Positions 42,325-51,044 of a stretch of DNA of 64,000 nt are shown here, piece after piece. The DNA is from Paenibacillus tritici. GTDB lineage: Bacteria > Bacillota > Bacilli > Paenibacillales > Paenibacillaceae. How positions within the stretch are numbered: position 1 is the stretch's first letter; each line of letters begins with the position of its first letter. The notes under the pieces were generated by a model that was not told the origin of the DNA, made no database searches, and worked only from the letters and a program-made list of their open reading frames with translations. A program made the translations under genes and the position numbers. The stretch covers positions 1 to 64,000 of the forward strand of contig NZ_JABMKX010000002.1 of the NCBI RefSeq assembly GCF_013204885.1. The letters run 5' to 3'.

Positions 42325-43713
42325 TTAATTGCGCAGCACCTCGTCCATCTTCTTCAGCTTTCTGTAAATCACCGACCGGTCCACACTTAATTTCTTGGCC
42401 GCTTCTGTACCGTTCCCGGAACAATCCTTCAGCACTTTTTTGATATAATGCCCCTCTGCAACTGCCGTGAAATCCTTCAGTGAGGATAACTGCTGGATAT
42501 TCTTCTCAATGAAATGGTCGAGGGAGAACCAGTCGCCAATCGGGTCCTCTTCCGGCTGGCTGGGGCCCACCTGCTCTGTAACAACCAGTCTCTCGATATA
42601 ATTCCTTAACTCTCTCACATTCCCGTGCCAAGGCTGATTCAGCATCTGATCGAACTCTTCGGCACTTAAGACATATTTCTTACCGTACATCTGATTGAAG
42701 CTGGCGATGAAGCTGGAGATTAACCCTACAAGGTCCAGCTTCCGGTTGCGCAGCGGCGGAATATGAATCGGGATCACATTAATCCGGTAGTAGAGGTCTT
42801 CGCGGAACAGCCCTTTCTTCACCAGACTCCACAGATCCCGGTTGGTAGCGGAGATGATCCGGCAATTGACCGGAATATTCGTGATGCCGCCGACGCGTCT
42901 CACTTCATTATTCTCCAGCACCCGCAATAATTTGGCCTGCATCTCAAGAGGCAAATCTGCGATTTCATCGAGGAAGAGAACCCCGCCATTCGCGATCTCA
43001 ATCATGCCTGTCTTGACTTCGGTCTGCCCCTCCAGGACCCCCTTCTCATAGCCAAACAATTCATATTCGAACAAAGCCGGGGCAATCGCTGCACAGTTAA
43101 TCGCAATGAAGGGCCCCTTCCACTTCTCGCTTTTGAGATGAATATATTTGGCGATCACCTCTTTGCCTGTGCCGGATTCACCATAGATTAACACCTTGCT
43201 GTCATAGGAGGCGATCTGGTTGCAGACCTTGATAATCTGCTTCATGGCCAGGCTCTCCGCGACAATTCCTTTCTTCTTCTCCGCTGCGGGATCGCCCAAT
43301 TGCTTACGCGTCTGCCGGGCTACCGGCCCGCTCGCTTCAGCATAGGTATGATCCTGGCTGAATTCATTGGAGGTGGTAACTACCAGCTGCACTTCGCCAT
43401 CCTTATCCAGAATGGGAATCGCGGACGAGAAGACATGGAATCCTCTAGAGGTATTGACGGTCCTTGAGACCTTCTGCTTCGTCTCAATCGCCTCCATCGT
43501 AATCGAATGGCCGTAATAGCCTGCTTTTACCAGATCCTGGACATTAGCCTTCAACAGCTCTTCCAGATGAATGCCTATGGTCAACGCGGTAAATTCATTG
43601 GAGATTAAGATATTGCCGCTCGGATCGGTGACAAATAACGTGGAAGGATATTCTTCAATGAATTCGTCTATGGAAGGTTTACCTGCATTTTTGTTTTTTT
43701 TGGTCAATTTCAC
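42325..43713 (-). CDS. Sigma-54-type AAA+ regulator with altered GAFTGA loop
   Basis: A 462-residue regulator: PAS sensor domain (about residues 12-130), AAA+ domain (about 150-385) with Walker A GESGTGKE (178-185) and Walker B FLDE (247-250), and a Fis-type helix-turn-helix (GNGTEAAKKLSVDRSVIYRKL). The GAFTGA motif that contacts sigma-54 reads GVLEGQ at 225-230. TyrR-like members that lack GAFTGA work with the housekeeping polymerase, so this protein may be a non-sigma-54 regulator. The start is GTG at 43713. It follows the CoA-transferase operon on the same strand after a terminator and is the obvious candidate to control it. Confidence 0.88.
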   Translation of the reverse strand: MKLTKKNKNAGKPSIDEFIEEYPSTLFVTDPSGNILISNEFTALTIGIHLEELLKANVQDLVKAGYYGHSITMEAIETKQKVSRTVNTSRGFHVFSSAIPILDKDGEVQLVVTTSNEFSQDHTYAEASGPVARQTRKQLGDPAAEKKKGIVAESLAMKQIIKVCNQIASYDSKVLIYGESGTGKEVIAKYIHLKSEKWKGPFIAINCAAIAPALFEYELFGYEKGVLEGQTEVKTGMIEIANGGVLFLDEIADLPLEMQAKLLRVLENNEVRRVGGITNIPVNCRIISATNRDLWSLVKKGLFREDLYYRINVIPIHIPPLRNRKLDLVGLISSFIASFNQMYGKKYVLSAEEFDQMLNQPWHGNVRELRNYIERLVVTEQVGPSQPEEDPIGDWFSLDHFIEKNIQQLSSLKDFTAVAEGHYIKKVLKDCSGNGTEAAKKLSVDRSVIYRKLKKMDEVLRN

Positions 43714-43737
43714 CCGTCCTATCCCTTGATATTAAAA

Positions 43738-43780
43738 CAAAAAGCCAAACAGCATCATTATTAAATGATACCACTTGGCT
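43738..43780 (-). terminator. Terminator of the CoA-transferase operon
   Basis: AGCCAA (43743) pairs with TTGGCT (ending 43780) and the inner ATCATT with AATGAT. On the minus strand TTTTTGTTTT follows. Confidence 0.8.
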
Positions 43781-43800
43781 AATGCAGATCAAAACCTTAA

Positions 43801-44754
43801 TTAGGCATGAACCACGGCTTCAAAGGTTACTTTGCCCAGCTTGTCCATGACTTCCTGCGCCTCTGCGAACATGGTGGTGATCATCTCTTCAACGGTCGTG
43901 ATCTTGTTGACCATCCCGCAGATCTGACCAGCCATGACGGAGCCGGTATCGGTATCTCCTTCAAATACAGCTCTGCGCAGCGAGCCCAGGCTTAGGGTCT
44001 CTAACTCTTCCCGGGAGGCTTTCTCATTCTCCAGTCTGAGGAATTCGGTAATCATACTGTTCTTAATGCTTCGTACTGGGCCTCCCAGGCTGCGGCCGGT
44101 AACGGTTGTGCTTGTATCATCCGCAGAAATGACAGCCAGCTTGAAGTTCTCGTGAGTAGGACATTCCACAGTAGCCAGGAATCTGGTTCCCACCTGCACC
44201 CCTTGAGCGCCCAGAGCGAAGGCTGCGGCAACCCCACGGCCATCCGCAATCCCGCCGGCACCAATCACCGGAATAGACACGGCACTGGCTACTTGCGGCA
44301 GCAGAGCCATCGTCGTAGTTTCGCCCACATGTCCGCCAGCTTCGGTTCCCTCGGCCACAATCGCATCCACACCCAGAGCTTCCATTTTCTTGGCGATTTT
44401 GACGGAAGGGACTACCGGAATGACGATAATTCCATTTTCTTTCAGAACTTGCATATATGGAGCAGGTGTACCTGCGCCTGTAGTTACAATTTTCACGCCT
44501 TCTTCGATGATAACCTGGATCAGTTCAGGAATGTTGTTCATCATGAGCATCAGGTTGACGGCAAAAGGCTTAGTGGTGCTTGCTTTGACCTTGCGAATCT
44601 CGTCACGGAGACGGTCGGCGGTAAATCCGCCTGAACCGATGATGCCCAGCCCGCCTGCATTGGATACCGCGCCTACCAGCGGGGAAACCGCGATTTGAGC
44701 CATACCGCCCTGGAAAATTGGATATTTAATACCTAATAGTTGTGTAATCGACAT
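43801..44754 (-). CDS. FabK/nitronate monooxygenase-family flavoprotein
   Basis: A 317-residue FMN-dependent TIM-barrel enzyme. PIFQGGMAQIA, the flavin phosphate site VIGAGGIADGRG, GAQGVQVGTRFL and the AEGTEAGGHVG box with the conserved histidine are all present; overall it looks closer to enoyl-ACP reductase II (FabK) than to fungal-type nitronate monooxygenases. It would reduce an enoyl thioester with NAD(P)H or oxidise a nitronate. Being third in an operon with a CoA-transferase and a carboxylate transporter, an acyl-thioester substrate is plausible, but this is inference. RBS GGAGGTAATA precedes the ATG. Confidence 0.82.
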   Translation of the reverse strand: MSITQLLGIKYPIFQGGMAQIAVSPLVGAVSNAGGLGIIGSGGFTADRLRDEIRKVKASTTKPFAVNLMLMMNNIPELIQVIIEEGVKIVTTGAGTPAPYMQVLKENGIIVIPVVPSVKIAKKMEALGVDAIVAEGTEAGGHVGETTTMALLPQVASAVSIPVIGAGGIADGRGVAAAFALGAQGVQVGTRFLATVECPTHENFKLAVISADDTSTTVTGRSLGGPVRSIKNSMITEFLRLENEKASREELETLSLGSLRRAVFEGDTDTGSVMAGQICGMVNKITTVEEMITTMFAEAQEVMDKLGKVTFEAVVHA

Positions 44755-44773
44755 TCTATATTACCTCCATGTA

Positions 44774-44850
44774 TTAAAAAATTTGGTCTTGAAGCCTATT
44801 TGTCGCTGCGGTAAAATTTGAACTTCCGGCCGCTGTTGTCAACAGATTTC
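44774..44850. repeat. Interspersed element, copy B (half of copy A)
   Basis: CTGCGGTAAAATTTGAACTT and CCGGCCGCTGTTGTCAACAG followed by ATTTC match 3596-3640 with only two or three differences, and the similarity extends upstream through AAAAAATTTG. The right inverted arm of copy A is missing. It lies inside the operon, between the transporter stop and the FabK-like start. Confidence 0.65.
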
Positions 44851-44903
44851 TTTAATTTAATCCGCTTTTCGTATAAATCTTAAATGCTCTTTAGACAACT
44901 ATC

Positions 44904-46139
44904 TTAAGCAGCCTTAGCCACTTCCGGCTCGGGCTTCTGCTTCTCCATAGCCTTGTAGACAAAGGTTAAGGCGAAGCCCACCAGGGAAATGACCAGTGCG
45001 ATGTAAAAAGCATTCGTGAACACGCCGTCATTGGCTGCTGCCACGCTACCAGCAATTCTTGGTCCGAAGAAGGCGGCTCCCGAATAACCGATAAAAGTTA
45101 CCCCATAGTTCACGCCGTAATATTTCATTCCGAATTTCTCCCCTACTATAGAAGGGAAAATTCCCATCGTTCCGCCGAAGCATAAGCCGATTCCTGCGAT
45201 GGCTACTGCAAATCCGGCGACTGAGTTCGTCAAGGCTATAGTCAACATCATACTAGCAATAACTAGATAAATCACAAGCAGACAGTTCACCCGGCCGATT
45301 TTGTCAGACACAGCCCCCCAGAATACACGGCCGATACAGTTACTAAGAGAGTATAAGCTGACATAGAGCGCTGCGGCTGCGGCTGACAGCCCGAACATAT
45401 TCTGTCCGATGACCGAAGCATTGGCGGTGACCATCATTCCTGACAGGGCACCGATCAGGAACAGGCAGGCGATGACGTAAAATAAAGGCTTCTTGATCAT
45501 TTCATTCCATGGTATATTCACTCCGCCCTTGCCTGTGCCAGCCGCCGGAGGCGTCCAGCCTGGAGGAGCATAACCGACCGGGGACGGCTTAACCAGCAGG
45601 CCAAGACTTAGAATGATGACCAGGAAGGCAGCACCAAGCATGATGAGTGCGGACTGGACACCGTTCCCGGTGATTAAGGCGTTGGCTATAGGTGCGATAA
45701 CGATGGTTCCGCCGCCGTATCCGGCTGTAACAATCCCTGCGGCCATCCCTCTTTTGTCCGGAAAGAGCTTGACGCTGTTCCCGATGGTGGAGGAGTATAC
45801 AATGCCTTGGCCTATGCCGGTAATGATACCGTAGGTGATATACAGCATCCAGGGTGCGGTGGCGAGCCCGGAGAGAATGAAGCCGATCCCGAACATGGCC
45901 CCTCCGATAAATACGGCCTTCCTCGCTCCGCCTTTATCGACCAGCTTCCCGCCCAGAATCATTGGAATCGGGGAGATCGCCGCATTAATGGTGAAGGCAA
46001 TCATAATATCCGGCATCGACACACTGAACACCTTGGTTAACGGCAGAGCGAAGATACTAAAAGCGTAAATGGCTCCCACACAGATATTAATAATCGTTGA
46101 GGCAATCAGTATCCTCCAGCGGTTCAACTGTACATTCAT
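44904..46139 (-). CDS. OFA-family MFS transporter (oxalate/formate antiporter type)
   Basis: A 411-residue protein with 12 hydrophobic segments. The N-terminal WRILIASTIINICVGAIYAFSIF is diagnostic of the OFA branch of the major facilitator superfamily (quoted here as RILIASTIINICVGAIYAF), and the loop GGKLVDKGGARK follows helix 2. OFA proteins exchange small mono- or dicarboxylates such as oxalate, formate or lactate. It is 46 bp after the CoA-transferase, so it likely imports the acid that the transferase activates. The actual substrate cannot be told from sequence. Confidence 0.87.
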   Translation of the reverse strand: MNVQLNRWRILIASTIINICVGAIYAFSIFALPLTKVFSVSMPDIMIAFTINAAISPIPMILGGKLVDKGGARKAVFIGGAMFGIGFILSGLATAPWMLYITYGIITGIGQGIVYSSTIGNSVKLFPDKRGMAAGIVTAGYGGGTIVIAPIANALITGNGVQSALIMLGAAFLVIILSLGLLVKPSPVGYAPPGWTPPAAGTGKGGVNIPWNEMIKKPLFYVIACLFLIGALSGMMVTANASVIGQNMFGLSAAAAALYVSLYSLSNCIGRVFWGAVSDKIGRVNCLLVIYLVIASMMLTIALTNSVAGFAVAIAGIGLCFGGTMGIFPSIVGEKFGMKYYGVNYGVTFIGYSGAAFFGPRIAGSVAAANDGVFTNAFYIALVISLVGFALTFVYKAMEKQKPEPEVAKAA

Positions 46140-46185
46140 GATATCATCCCTTTTTTGTATGGTTTATTCAATCAAGTATTACGGA

Positions 46186-47769
46186 CTACACTTCCACTAG
46201 AACCCGGTGCTTATCAGCGATGATGGACTTCAGTTGCCCCCAGTTCTCCCGGAACATGGCCTGGTCCATGACCTTAAGATCGGGTGAGATCACCGGTTCA
46301 AATTCCATCTGATCCAGAATCTCCGTCTGCAGGTCAATGCCTGGAGCGATTTCGGTTAACGTCATTTTGCCCTTCAGAAGCTCAAAGACTGCGCGCTCTG
46401 TCACATAGACAACCGGCTGCTCCACCTTGGCGGCATACGAACCGCTGAACGTAATCTGCTGCACCTTTTTGATGAACTTTTTGGCTTTGCCCTCTTGAAT
46501 GATGTGCAGCTTCCCGTCTTCGACTCTGATCTGCAGCCCGCCGGCGGTAAAGGTACCTGCGAACACCAGTTTTTTGGCCGCTTGCGAGATATTGATGAAC
46601 CCGCCGCAGCCCGCTACACGAGTGCCGAATTTGCTGACATTTACATTCCCGGACTCATCGGTTTGAGCCAAGCCCAGAACGGACAGGTCAATGCCACCGC
46701 CGTCATAGAAATCGAACTGTGCGTCATGATCGACTATCGCCTCAGAGTTGTACGCATGGCCGAAGTCCTTCAGTCCTGCGGGAACCCCGCCGATGGAACC
46801 TGCTTCAGTGGTCAAAATCAGCTGTTCGCTAACTCCCTCCTCTGCGGCAATGTTCGCCACATTCACCGGAATACCCACGCCCAGATTCAAAATGGTATTG
46901 GGCTGAAGCTCTACAGCGGTGCGGCGGGAGATGATCTTACGCTCATCCAGCGGCAGGATTTCAATCGAGCCTACAGGGACCTTGACATGACCGGAGAAGG
47001 CCGGATTGTACTGCGTGTTCTCGGTCTGGTAATGATTCTCCGGTGTAGAAACCACGATGTAATCTACGAGAATTCCTGGAACCTTAACATCCTTTGGATT
47101 AAGGGTGCCATTCTTGGCGACCGTCTCCACCTGGGCGATGACAATCCCTCCCGAGTTGCGGACCGCCTGGGCGATCGGCAGCACCTCCATGTGCAGGCCT
47201 TCTTTTTCAAGCGTCAGATTGCCGTTCTCATCCGCCACGGTTCCACGGATCAAGCCGACTTGTATGGGGAAGGACTTATAGAACAGCCACTCTTCGCCTT
47301 CCAGTTCAATCACCTTCACAATGTCTTCCTTCGTTGACGGAGACATCTTGCCGCCTTCCACCCGGGGATCCACGAAGGTCTCCATGCCTACCTTGGTGAT
47401 CACACCCGGACGCTTGGCTGCAATCTCCCGGTAGAGCTGGGTAATTACACCCTGGGGCAGGTTGTACGCTTCGCATTTGTCTTCTTCAATGAGCTTGGCC
47501 ATCCCCGGGGAAGCAATGGCAATCCCGCCGATCCAGCGTTTGATCAAGCCTTCATGGCCCAAGTGGCTCATTCCCTTGTCGCGGCGGTTGCCGACGGCAC
47601 TGGCGTGCATGACGGTCAGATTCTTCGGTTGTCCGGTCTGCACGAAGCGGTCTTCAATGGCAATCCCCATCTCTTCCGCCCAGCAGGATAATCCAAATCC
47701 GCTGGCTGCTACTGTATCCCCATCCTTGATAAGTTCCGCTGCTGCTGAGGCTGATATTACCTTTGTCAT
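46186..47769 (-). CDS. Acyl-CoA:carboxylate CoA-transferase (fused alpha-beta, YdiF/propionate type)
   Basis: A 527-residue family I CoA-transferase in which the alpha and beta halves are joined in one chain. The catalytic glutamate is E322 in LTTEAGSIGGVPAG; upstream DGDTVAASGFGLSCWAEEM is the N-terminal CoA-binding segment, and GCGGFINISQAAKKLVFAGTF follows in the beta half. It moves CoA between an acyl-CoA and a short-chain acid, as in acetoacetate or propionate use. It is the first gene of a three-gene operon with a transporter and a FabK-like enzyme. RBS AAGAGGAGC. Two Rex/Fnr-like dyads lie upstream. Confidence 0.9.
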   Translation of the reverse strand: MTKVISASAAAELIKDGDTVAASGFGLSCWAEEMGIAIEDRFVQTGQPKNLTVMHASAVGNRRDKGMSHLGHEGLIKRWIGGIAIASPGMAKLIEEDKCEAYNLPQGVITQLYREIAAKRPGVITKVGMETFVDPRVEGGKMSPSTKEDIVKVIELEGEEWLFYKSFPIQVGLIRGTVADENGNLTLEKEGLHMEVLPIAQAVRNSGGIVIAQVETVAKNGTLNPKDVKVPGILVDYIVVSTPENHYQTENTQYNPAFSGHVKVPVGSIEILPLDERKIISRRTAVELQPNTILNLGVGIPVNVANIAAEEGVSEQLILTTEAGSIGGVPAGLKDFGHAYNSEAIVDHDAQFDFYDGGGIDLSVLGLAQTDESGNVNVSKFGTRVAGCGGFINISQAAKKLVFAGTFTAGGLQIRVEDGKLHIIQEGKAKKFIKKVQQITFSGSYAAKVEQPVVYVTERAVFELLKGKMTLTEIAPGIDLQTEILDQMEFEPVISPDLKVMDQAMFRENWGQLKSIIADKHRVLVEV

Positions 47770-47787
47770 TTCATCTGCTCCTCTTTA

Positions 47788-47803
47788 TGTGAATATTTTC
47801 ACT
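47788..47803 (-). promoter_or_regulatory. Second Rex/Fnr-like dyad
   Basis: TGTGAATATTTTCACT lies just upstream of the CoA-transferase RBS and matches the TGTGA-N6-TCAC form. It is less symmetrical than the site at 47852. Confidence 0.5.
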
Positions 47804-47851
47804 ACGTTATCCAAAAAAAATATAATCGCTGTTCCGCATGTCTTCATTGTC

Positions 47852-47869
47852 TTGTGAAATATTTCGCAA
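47852..47869 (-). promoter_or_regulatory. Rex-like operator upstream of the CoA-transferase operon
   Basis: TTGTGAAATATTTCGCAA is one base from the symmetrical Firmicute Rex site TTGTGAA-N4-TTCACAA; it also resembles the Fnr site TGTGA-N6-TCACA. Rex senses the NADH/NAD ratio and Fnr senses oxygen; either would tie the operon to redox state. Confidence 0.6.
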
Positions 47870-47915
47870 TGTCATCGTATTACAGAAAAAAGAACGGGTC
47901 AATAGCTCCAAAACG

Positions 47916-47937
47916 CCTTGAATTCAAGGTTTTTTTC
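47916..47937 (+). terminator. Terminator-like palindrome in the divergent region
   Basis: CCTTGAATTCAAGG is a perfect 14-bp palindrome followed by TTTTTTT. It lies between two divergent genes, where no plus-strand gene is seen to end. The rest of 47938-48300 contains only AT-rich upstream sequence of the FGGY kinase gene. Confidence 0.45.
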
Positions 47938-48307
47938 TGTTGCTTTTTTGCGACTGGCTGGTCTGAATATCCTGATTTCAGGCGCAATTATTCACTAAAG
48001 CTTCGGAGGTATGCTGGAATACTGGCTCTGTCCGGGAGTCGCAAAATAACCACACTATTTCCACCAGCTTAGCTTGGCCGCATCAAAAACAATCCGGGAA
48101 TGACCTTGCCTCTGCGGTGAATCCTGCAAACGTAAGCAGAATGCAACTTAGGGAATTGTATGAATAGTAAAAAAAATAAAATATTTTTGTTTCGGGGCGA
48201 GAATTGCAGATTTGCAACAGCGGATTAGAGAAAAGAAGTCCGGTATCACTGTACAACTTTATTCTCTCATGTTATATTCTGGATAATTTTATTCAGAGAG
48301 GGGAAGC

Positions 48308-49930
48308 GTGATCTTGGAGCATCCTGTTACACTGGCTATAGCCCGGGGAGAAACCTCGCTTGGCATTGAACTCGGGTCCACTCGAATCAAGGCTGTACTG
48401 ATTGATCATCATTGTGCGACCCTCGCTTCCAGCAGCTATGAATGGGAGAATCAATTGATAGACGGGTATTGGACCTACTCTATCCCTGACATGATTCACG
48501 GGCTGCAAGCAACCTATCGACAATTGAAGCAAGAGGTGGAGCGCAATTATAACGTAACCTTGCAAACCATCGGCTCCATTGGCTGTTCTGCTATGATGCA
48601 GGGTTATATTGCACTGGATCAGGCCGGAGAGCTGCTGGTTCCGTTCCGTACCTGGCGCAATGCTACTACAGGCAGGGCTGCTTCCGGGTTAACGGAGCAA
48701 TTCAGCTTCAAAATTCCGCAGCGCTGGAGCATCGCCCACCTGTATCAGGCGATTCTGGACGAGGAGGAGCATGTCACCGGCATAGATTATATGACAACTC
48801 TGTCGGGTTATGTTCACTTCCTGCTGACTGGCAGCAGGGCTATTGGCATCGGAGATGCCTCGGGAATGTTCCCGATAGATGAAGCTGCGCAGCAATATAA
48901 TGAAGATATGGTGAAGCAGTTCACCGGCTTGGCAGCCGTGAAGCGCTACCCCTGGAAGCTCACAGATATCCTGCCTACAGTGTATACAGCAGGTGAACAG
49001 GCCGGTTCTCTGAGTGAAGCCGGAGCCTTGTTATTAGATCCATCCGGCAGCCTGCAGCCGGGTATTCCGCTCTGTCCCCCTGAAGGCGATGCCGGAACAG
49101 GCATGGTGGCTACGAATAGTGTCAGCAAACGTACCGGTAATCTTTCCGTAGGGACGTCGGTTTTTGCCATGTTCGTGCTGGAGAAGGATTTAACCAAGGT
49201 GTACCCTGAGATTGATATCGTGACTACACCTGACGGCAGCCCTGTCGCCATGGTGCTTGCGAACAACTGCTCCAGCGATATCAACGCCTGGCTCGGCTTG
49301 TTCCGTGAATTCCATGAAGCCATGGGGCTGAAGCCTGATATGAACCAGTTATTCAGCGTCCTGTTCAACCAAGCGCTGGAAGCGGACGCGGATGGCGGCG
49401 GCTTGCTGAGCTACGGCTATTATTCGGGTGAGAACATTACCGGGTTCGCCCAAGGCCGTCCGCTGTTCGTCCGTTCCCCGCAAAGCCGCTTCACGCTGCC
49501 TAACTTCATGCGAGTGCATCTGTTCAGCGCGTTCGCTGCGTTAAGGCTCGGGATGGATATGCTGACCCAGCAGGAGCAGGTAACGATTGAACGGATCTCG
49601 GCGCATGGCGGATTGTTCAAAACCCCGCGGGTCGGTCAACAGCTCTGTGCCGCCGCTCTGAACACTCCAGTCTCGGTCCTGTCTACGGCCGGTGAGGGCG
49701 GCGCCTGGGGGATGGCGATTCTGGCCTCTTATATGCTGCATAAGGAGCCGCAAGAGAGCTTGGCGGATTACCTGACTGCCAAGGTGTTCCAGGATGCCAG
49801 AGGACAGGAGGTAGCTCCTGTCAGCGCAGATGTGGAGGGTTTTGCCTTGTATATGGAGCGTTACACCGAGGGGCTGGCGATTGAGCGGGCTGCGGTGGAG
49901 CATTTGGTGGAGAATGGGAAGAAGAATTGA
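48308..49930 (+). CDS. FGGY-family carbohydrate kinase
   Basis: A 540-residue sugar kinase with two actin-like ATPase lobes. The phosphate-1 motif is [15 protein letters not shown] (about residues 18-32); [10 protein letters not shown] and [17 protein letters not shown] near residues 260-290 form the adenosine-side motifs, and [22 protein letters not shown] is the C-terminal FGGY-like segment. The start is GTG at 48308 after AGAGGGGAAGC. Family members phosphorylate xylulose, ribulose, gluconate or related polyols, and I cannot choose among them. It is divergent from the CoA-transferase operon with no sugar isomerase nearby. Confidence 0.85.
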   Translation: MILEHPVTLAIARGETSLGIELGSTRIKAVLIDHHCATLASSSYEWENQLIDGYWTYSIPDMIHGLQATYRQLKQEVERNYNVTLQTIGSIGCSAMMQGYIALDQAGELLVPFRTWRNATTGRAASGLTEQFSFKIPQRWSIAHLYQAILDEEEHVTGIDYMTTLSGYVHFLLTGSRAIGIGDASGMFPIDEAAQQYNEDMVKQFTGLAAVKRYPWKLTDILPTVYTAGEQAGSLSEAGALLLDPSGSLQPGIPLCPPEGDAGTGMVATNSVSKRTGNLSVGTSVFAMFVLEKDLTKVYPEIDIVTTPDGSPVAMVLANNCSSDINAWLGLFREFHEAMGLKPDMNQLFSVLFNQALEADADGGGLLSYGYYSGENITGFAQGRPLFVRSPQSRFTLPNFMRVHLFSAFAALRLGMDMLTQQEQVTIERISAHGGLFKTPRVGQQLCAAALNTPVSVLSTAGEGGAWGMAILASYMLHKEPQESLADYLTAKVFQDARGQEVAPVSADVEGFALYMERYTEGLAIERAAVEHLVENGKKN

Positions 49931-50050
49931 GACATAGAAGAAGAGGACACCTATGGATATGAAAAAGAACCTGTGCAAAAAGCAGCAATTCTCCCGTTAA
50001 CGGTGAATGACTGCTTTGCGTTTTGGGTCAGCGGGTCGTCCGGCTCTGTG

Positions 50051-50187
50051 TAACGGACTGAGGATCCGTTATTGCGGACAAAAGTCACTTTAAACACAAG
50101 TAACCTAGTCGCACCACAGCCCTTATAGGTGGATATTCCACCGATAAACATTGGTTAGTGATCCAATAAGTGCATCTCAGTCCGTTA
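50051..50187. repeat. Nested inverted repeats between convergent genes
   Basis: TAACGGACTGAG (50051) and CTCAGTCCGTTA (ending 50187) are perfect inverted repeats 113 bases apart. Inside lie AACGGA/TCCGTT and the dyad GGTGGATATTCCACC near 50131. The region separates the convergent FGGY kinase and Nif3-like genes; no T run follows. Confidence 0.5.
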
Positions 50188-50200
50188 GAAGCAGGGCCGC

Positions 50201-51007
50201 TCACAAATACACAAACGGTTCCTTCGCATCCACGAATGTGACCGGAAGCCCGTCCACCAGCGGCGTCAGCCACTCCGCCATATACTTCATGCCCCACTCC
50301 TCAGACCGCTCATGGCCGATTACGATCATCGCTTTGTTCATGCCCAGCATGGCGGCATCATTCACGTAAGCGCATAGGGTCCACTCTGTAATATCGCCGC
50401 AGATCATCACATCCAGGTTCTTCTCCTGCATCAGCTCCATCGGCATTTGCTCCCGGCCCAGCCCAAGGCTTCCGCCTCCCACCAGGATGCCGATACGGGC
50501 ACAGGCTGCTTGCGGGTTGCCGACAATCTGAATCACCTTCATGCCCAGCCGCTGCTTCAGGAAGCCTGCCAGGTCACCGACGGTGGTCTCCTCGATCTGA
50601 TACCCCCAGGCATCCTTATCGTCCAGCTTCTTGTCCTCCCACTCTAGCTCCTTGAGCAGACCGTCATAGATCCGGTCGGTATCTGCCAGGTGCATGTGGT
50701 CATGGAACCGCCAGATCGTGATTCCGTGTTCATCAATCAGCTTCTTCTTGGCCAGATATACCGGGTCCTGCTGAAGCCAGTCCAGCGCATCCATCCCGGT
50801 AAAATAGGTGGGCTCATGGGTGATAATCAGGTTCGCTCCAAGCGCAATGGCTTCCTTGATCACATCCACAGTCGCCATGAACGTTGTGACAATCCCTGTG
50901 ACCTCTATGTCTTCCTTGCCGCTGGCAAGCACATCACAGGTCTGTTCCAGCTTGCGTCCTCCGCAGCAATCGAGCAGAATCCGGTCAATAACCTCCTGCA
51001 CATTCAT
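50201..51007 (-). CDS. Nif3-like (DUF34) dinuclear metal-centre protein
   Basis: A 268-residue member of the NIF3/DUF34 family, hexameric proteins with a dinuclear metal site. The metal-binding boxes are NLIITHEPTYFTG (about residues 59-71) and IVIGHERSEEWGMKYMAEWL near the C-terminus (about 226-245), with DHMHLADTDRIYDGL between. Some members are proposed GTP cyclohydrolase-related or metal-handling proteins; the biochemical role is unsettled. It starts 37 bp after the last permease gene and is likely co-transcribed with the second sugar ABC transporter, an unusual partner. Confidence 0.85.
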   Translation of the reverse strand: MNVQEVIDRILLDCCGGRKLEQTCDVLASGKEDIEVTGIVTTFMATVDVIKEAIALGANLIITHEPTYFTGMDALDWLQQDPVYLAKKKLIDEHGITIWRFHDHMHLADTDRIYDGLLKELEWEDKKLDDKDAWGYQIEETTVGDLAGFLKQRLGMKVIQIVGNPQAACARIGILVGGGSLGLGREQMPMELMQEKNLDVMICGDITEWTLCAYVNDAAMLGMNKAMIVIGHERSEEWGMKYMAEWLTPLVDGLPVTFVDAKEPFVYL

Positions 51008-51044
51008 CGCGCATTCTCCTTTTCATCTATTTATTGTCAGCCTG

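Noticed and set aside
46495..47337. A 280-codon plus-strand frame inside the CoA-transferase gene.
   Set aside because: Antisense to a well-supported enzyme; no RBS and no recognisable motif.
47770..48307. Sigma-54 (-24/-12) promoter for the CoA-transferase operon or the FGGY kinase.
   Set aside because: I looked for a GG-N10-GC core on both strands and found no convincing match.
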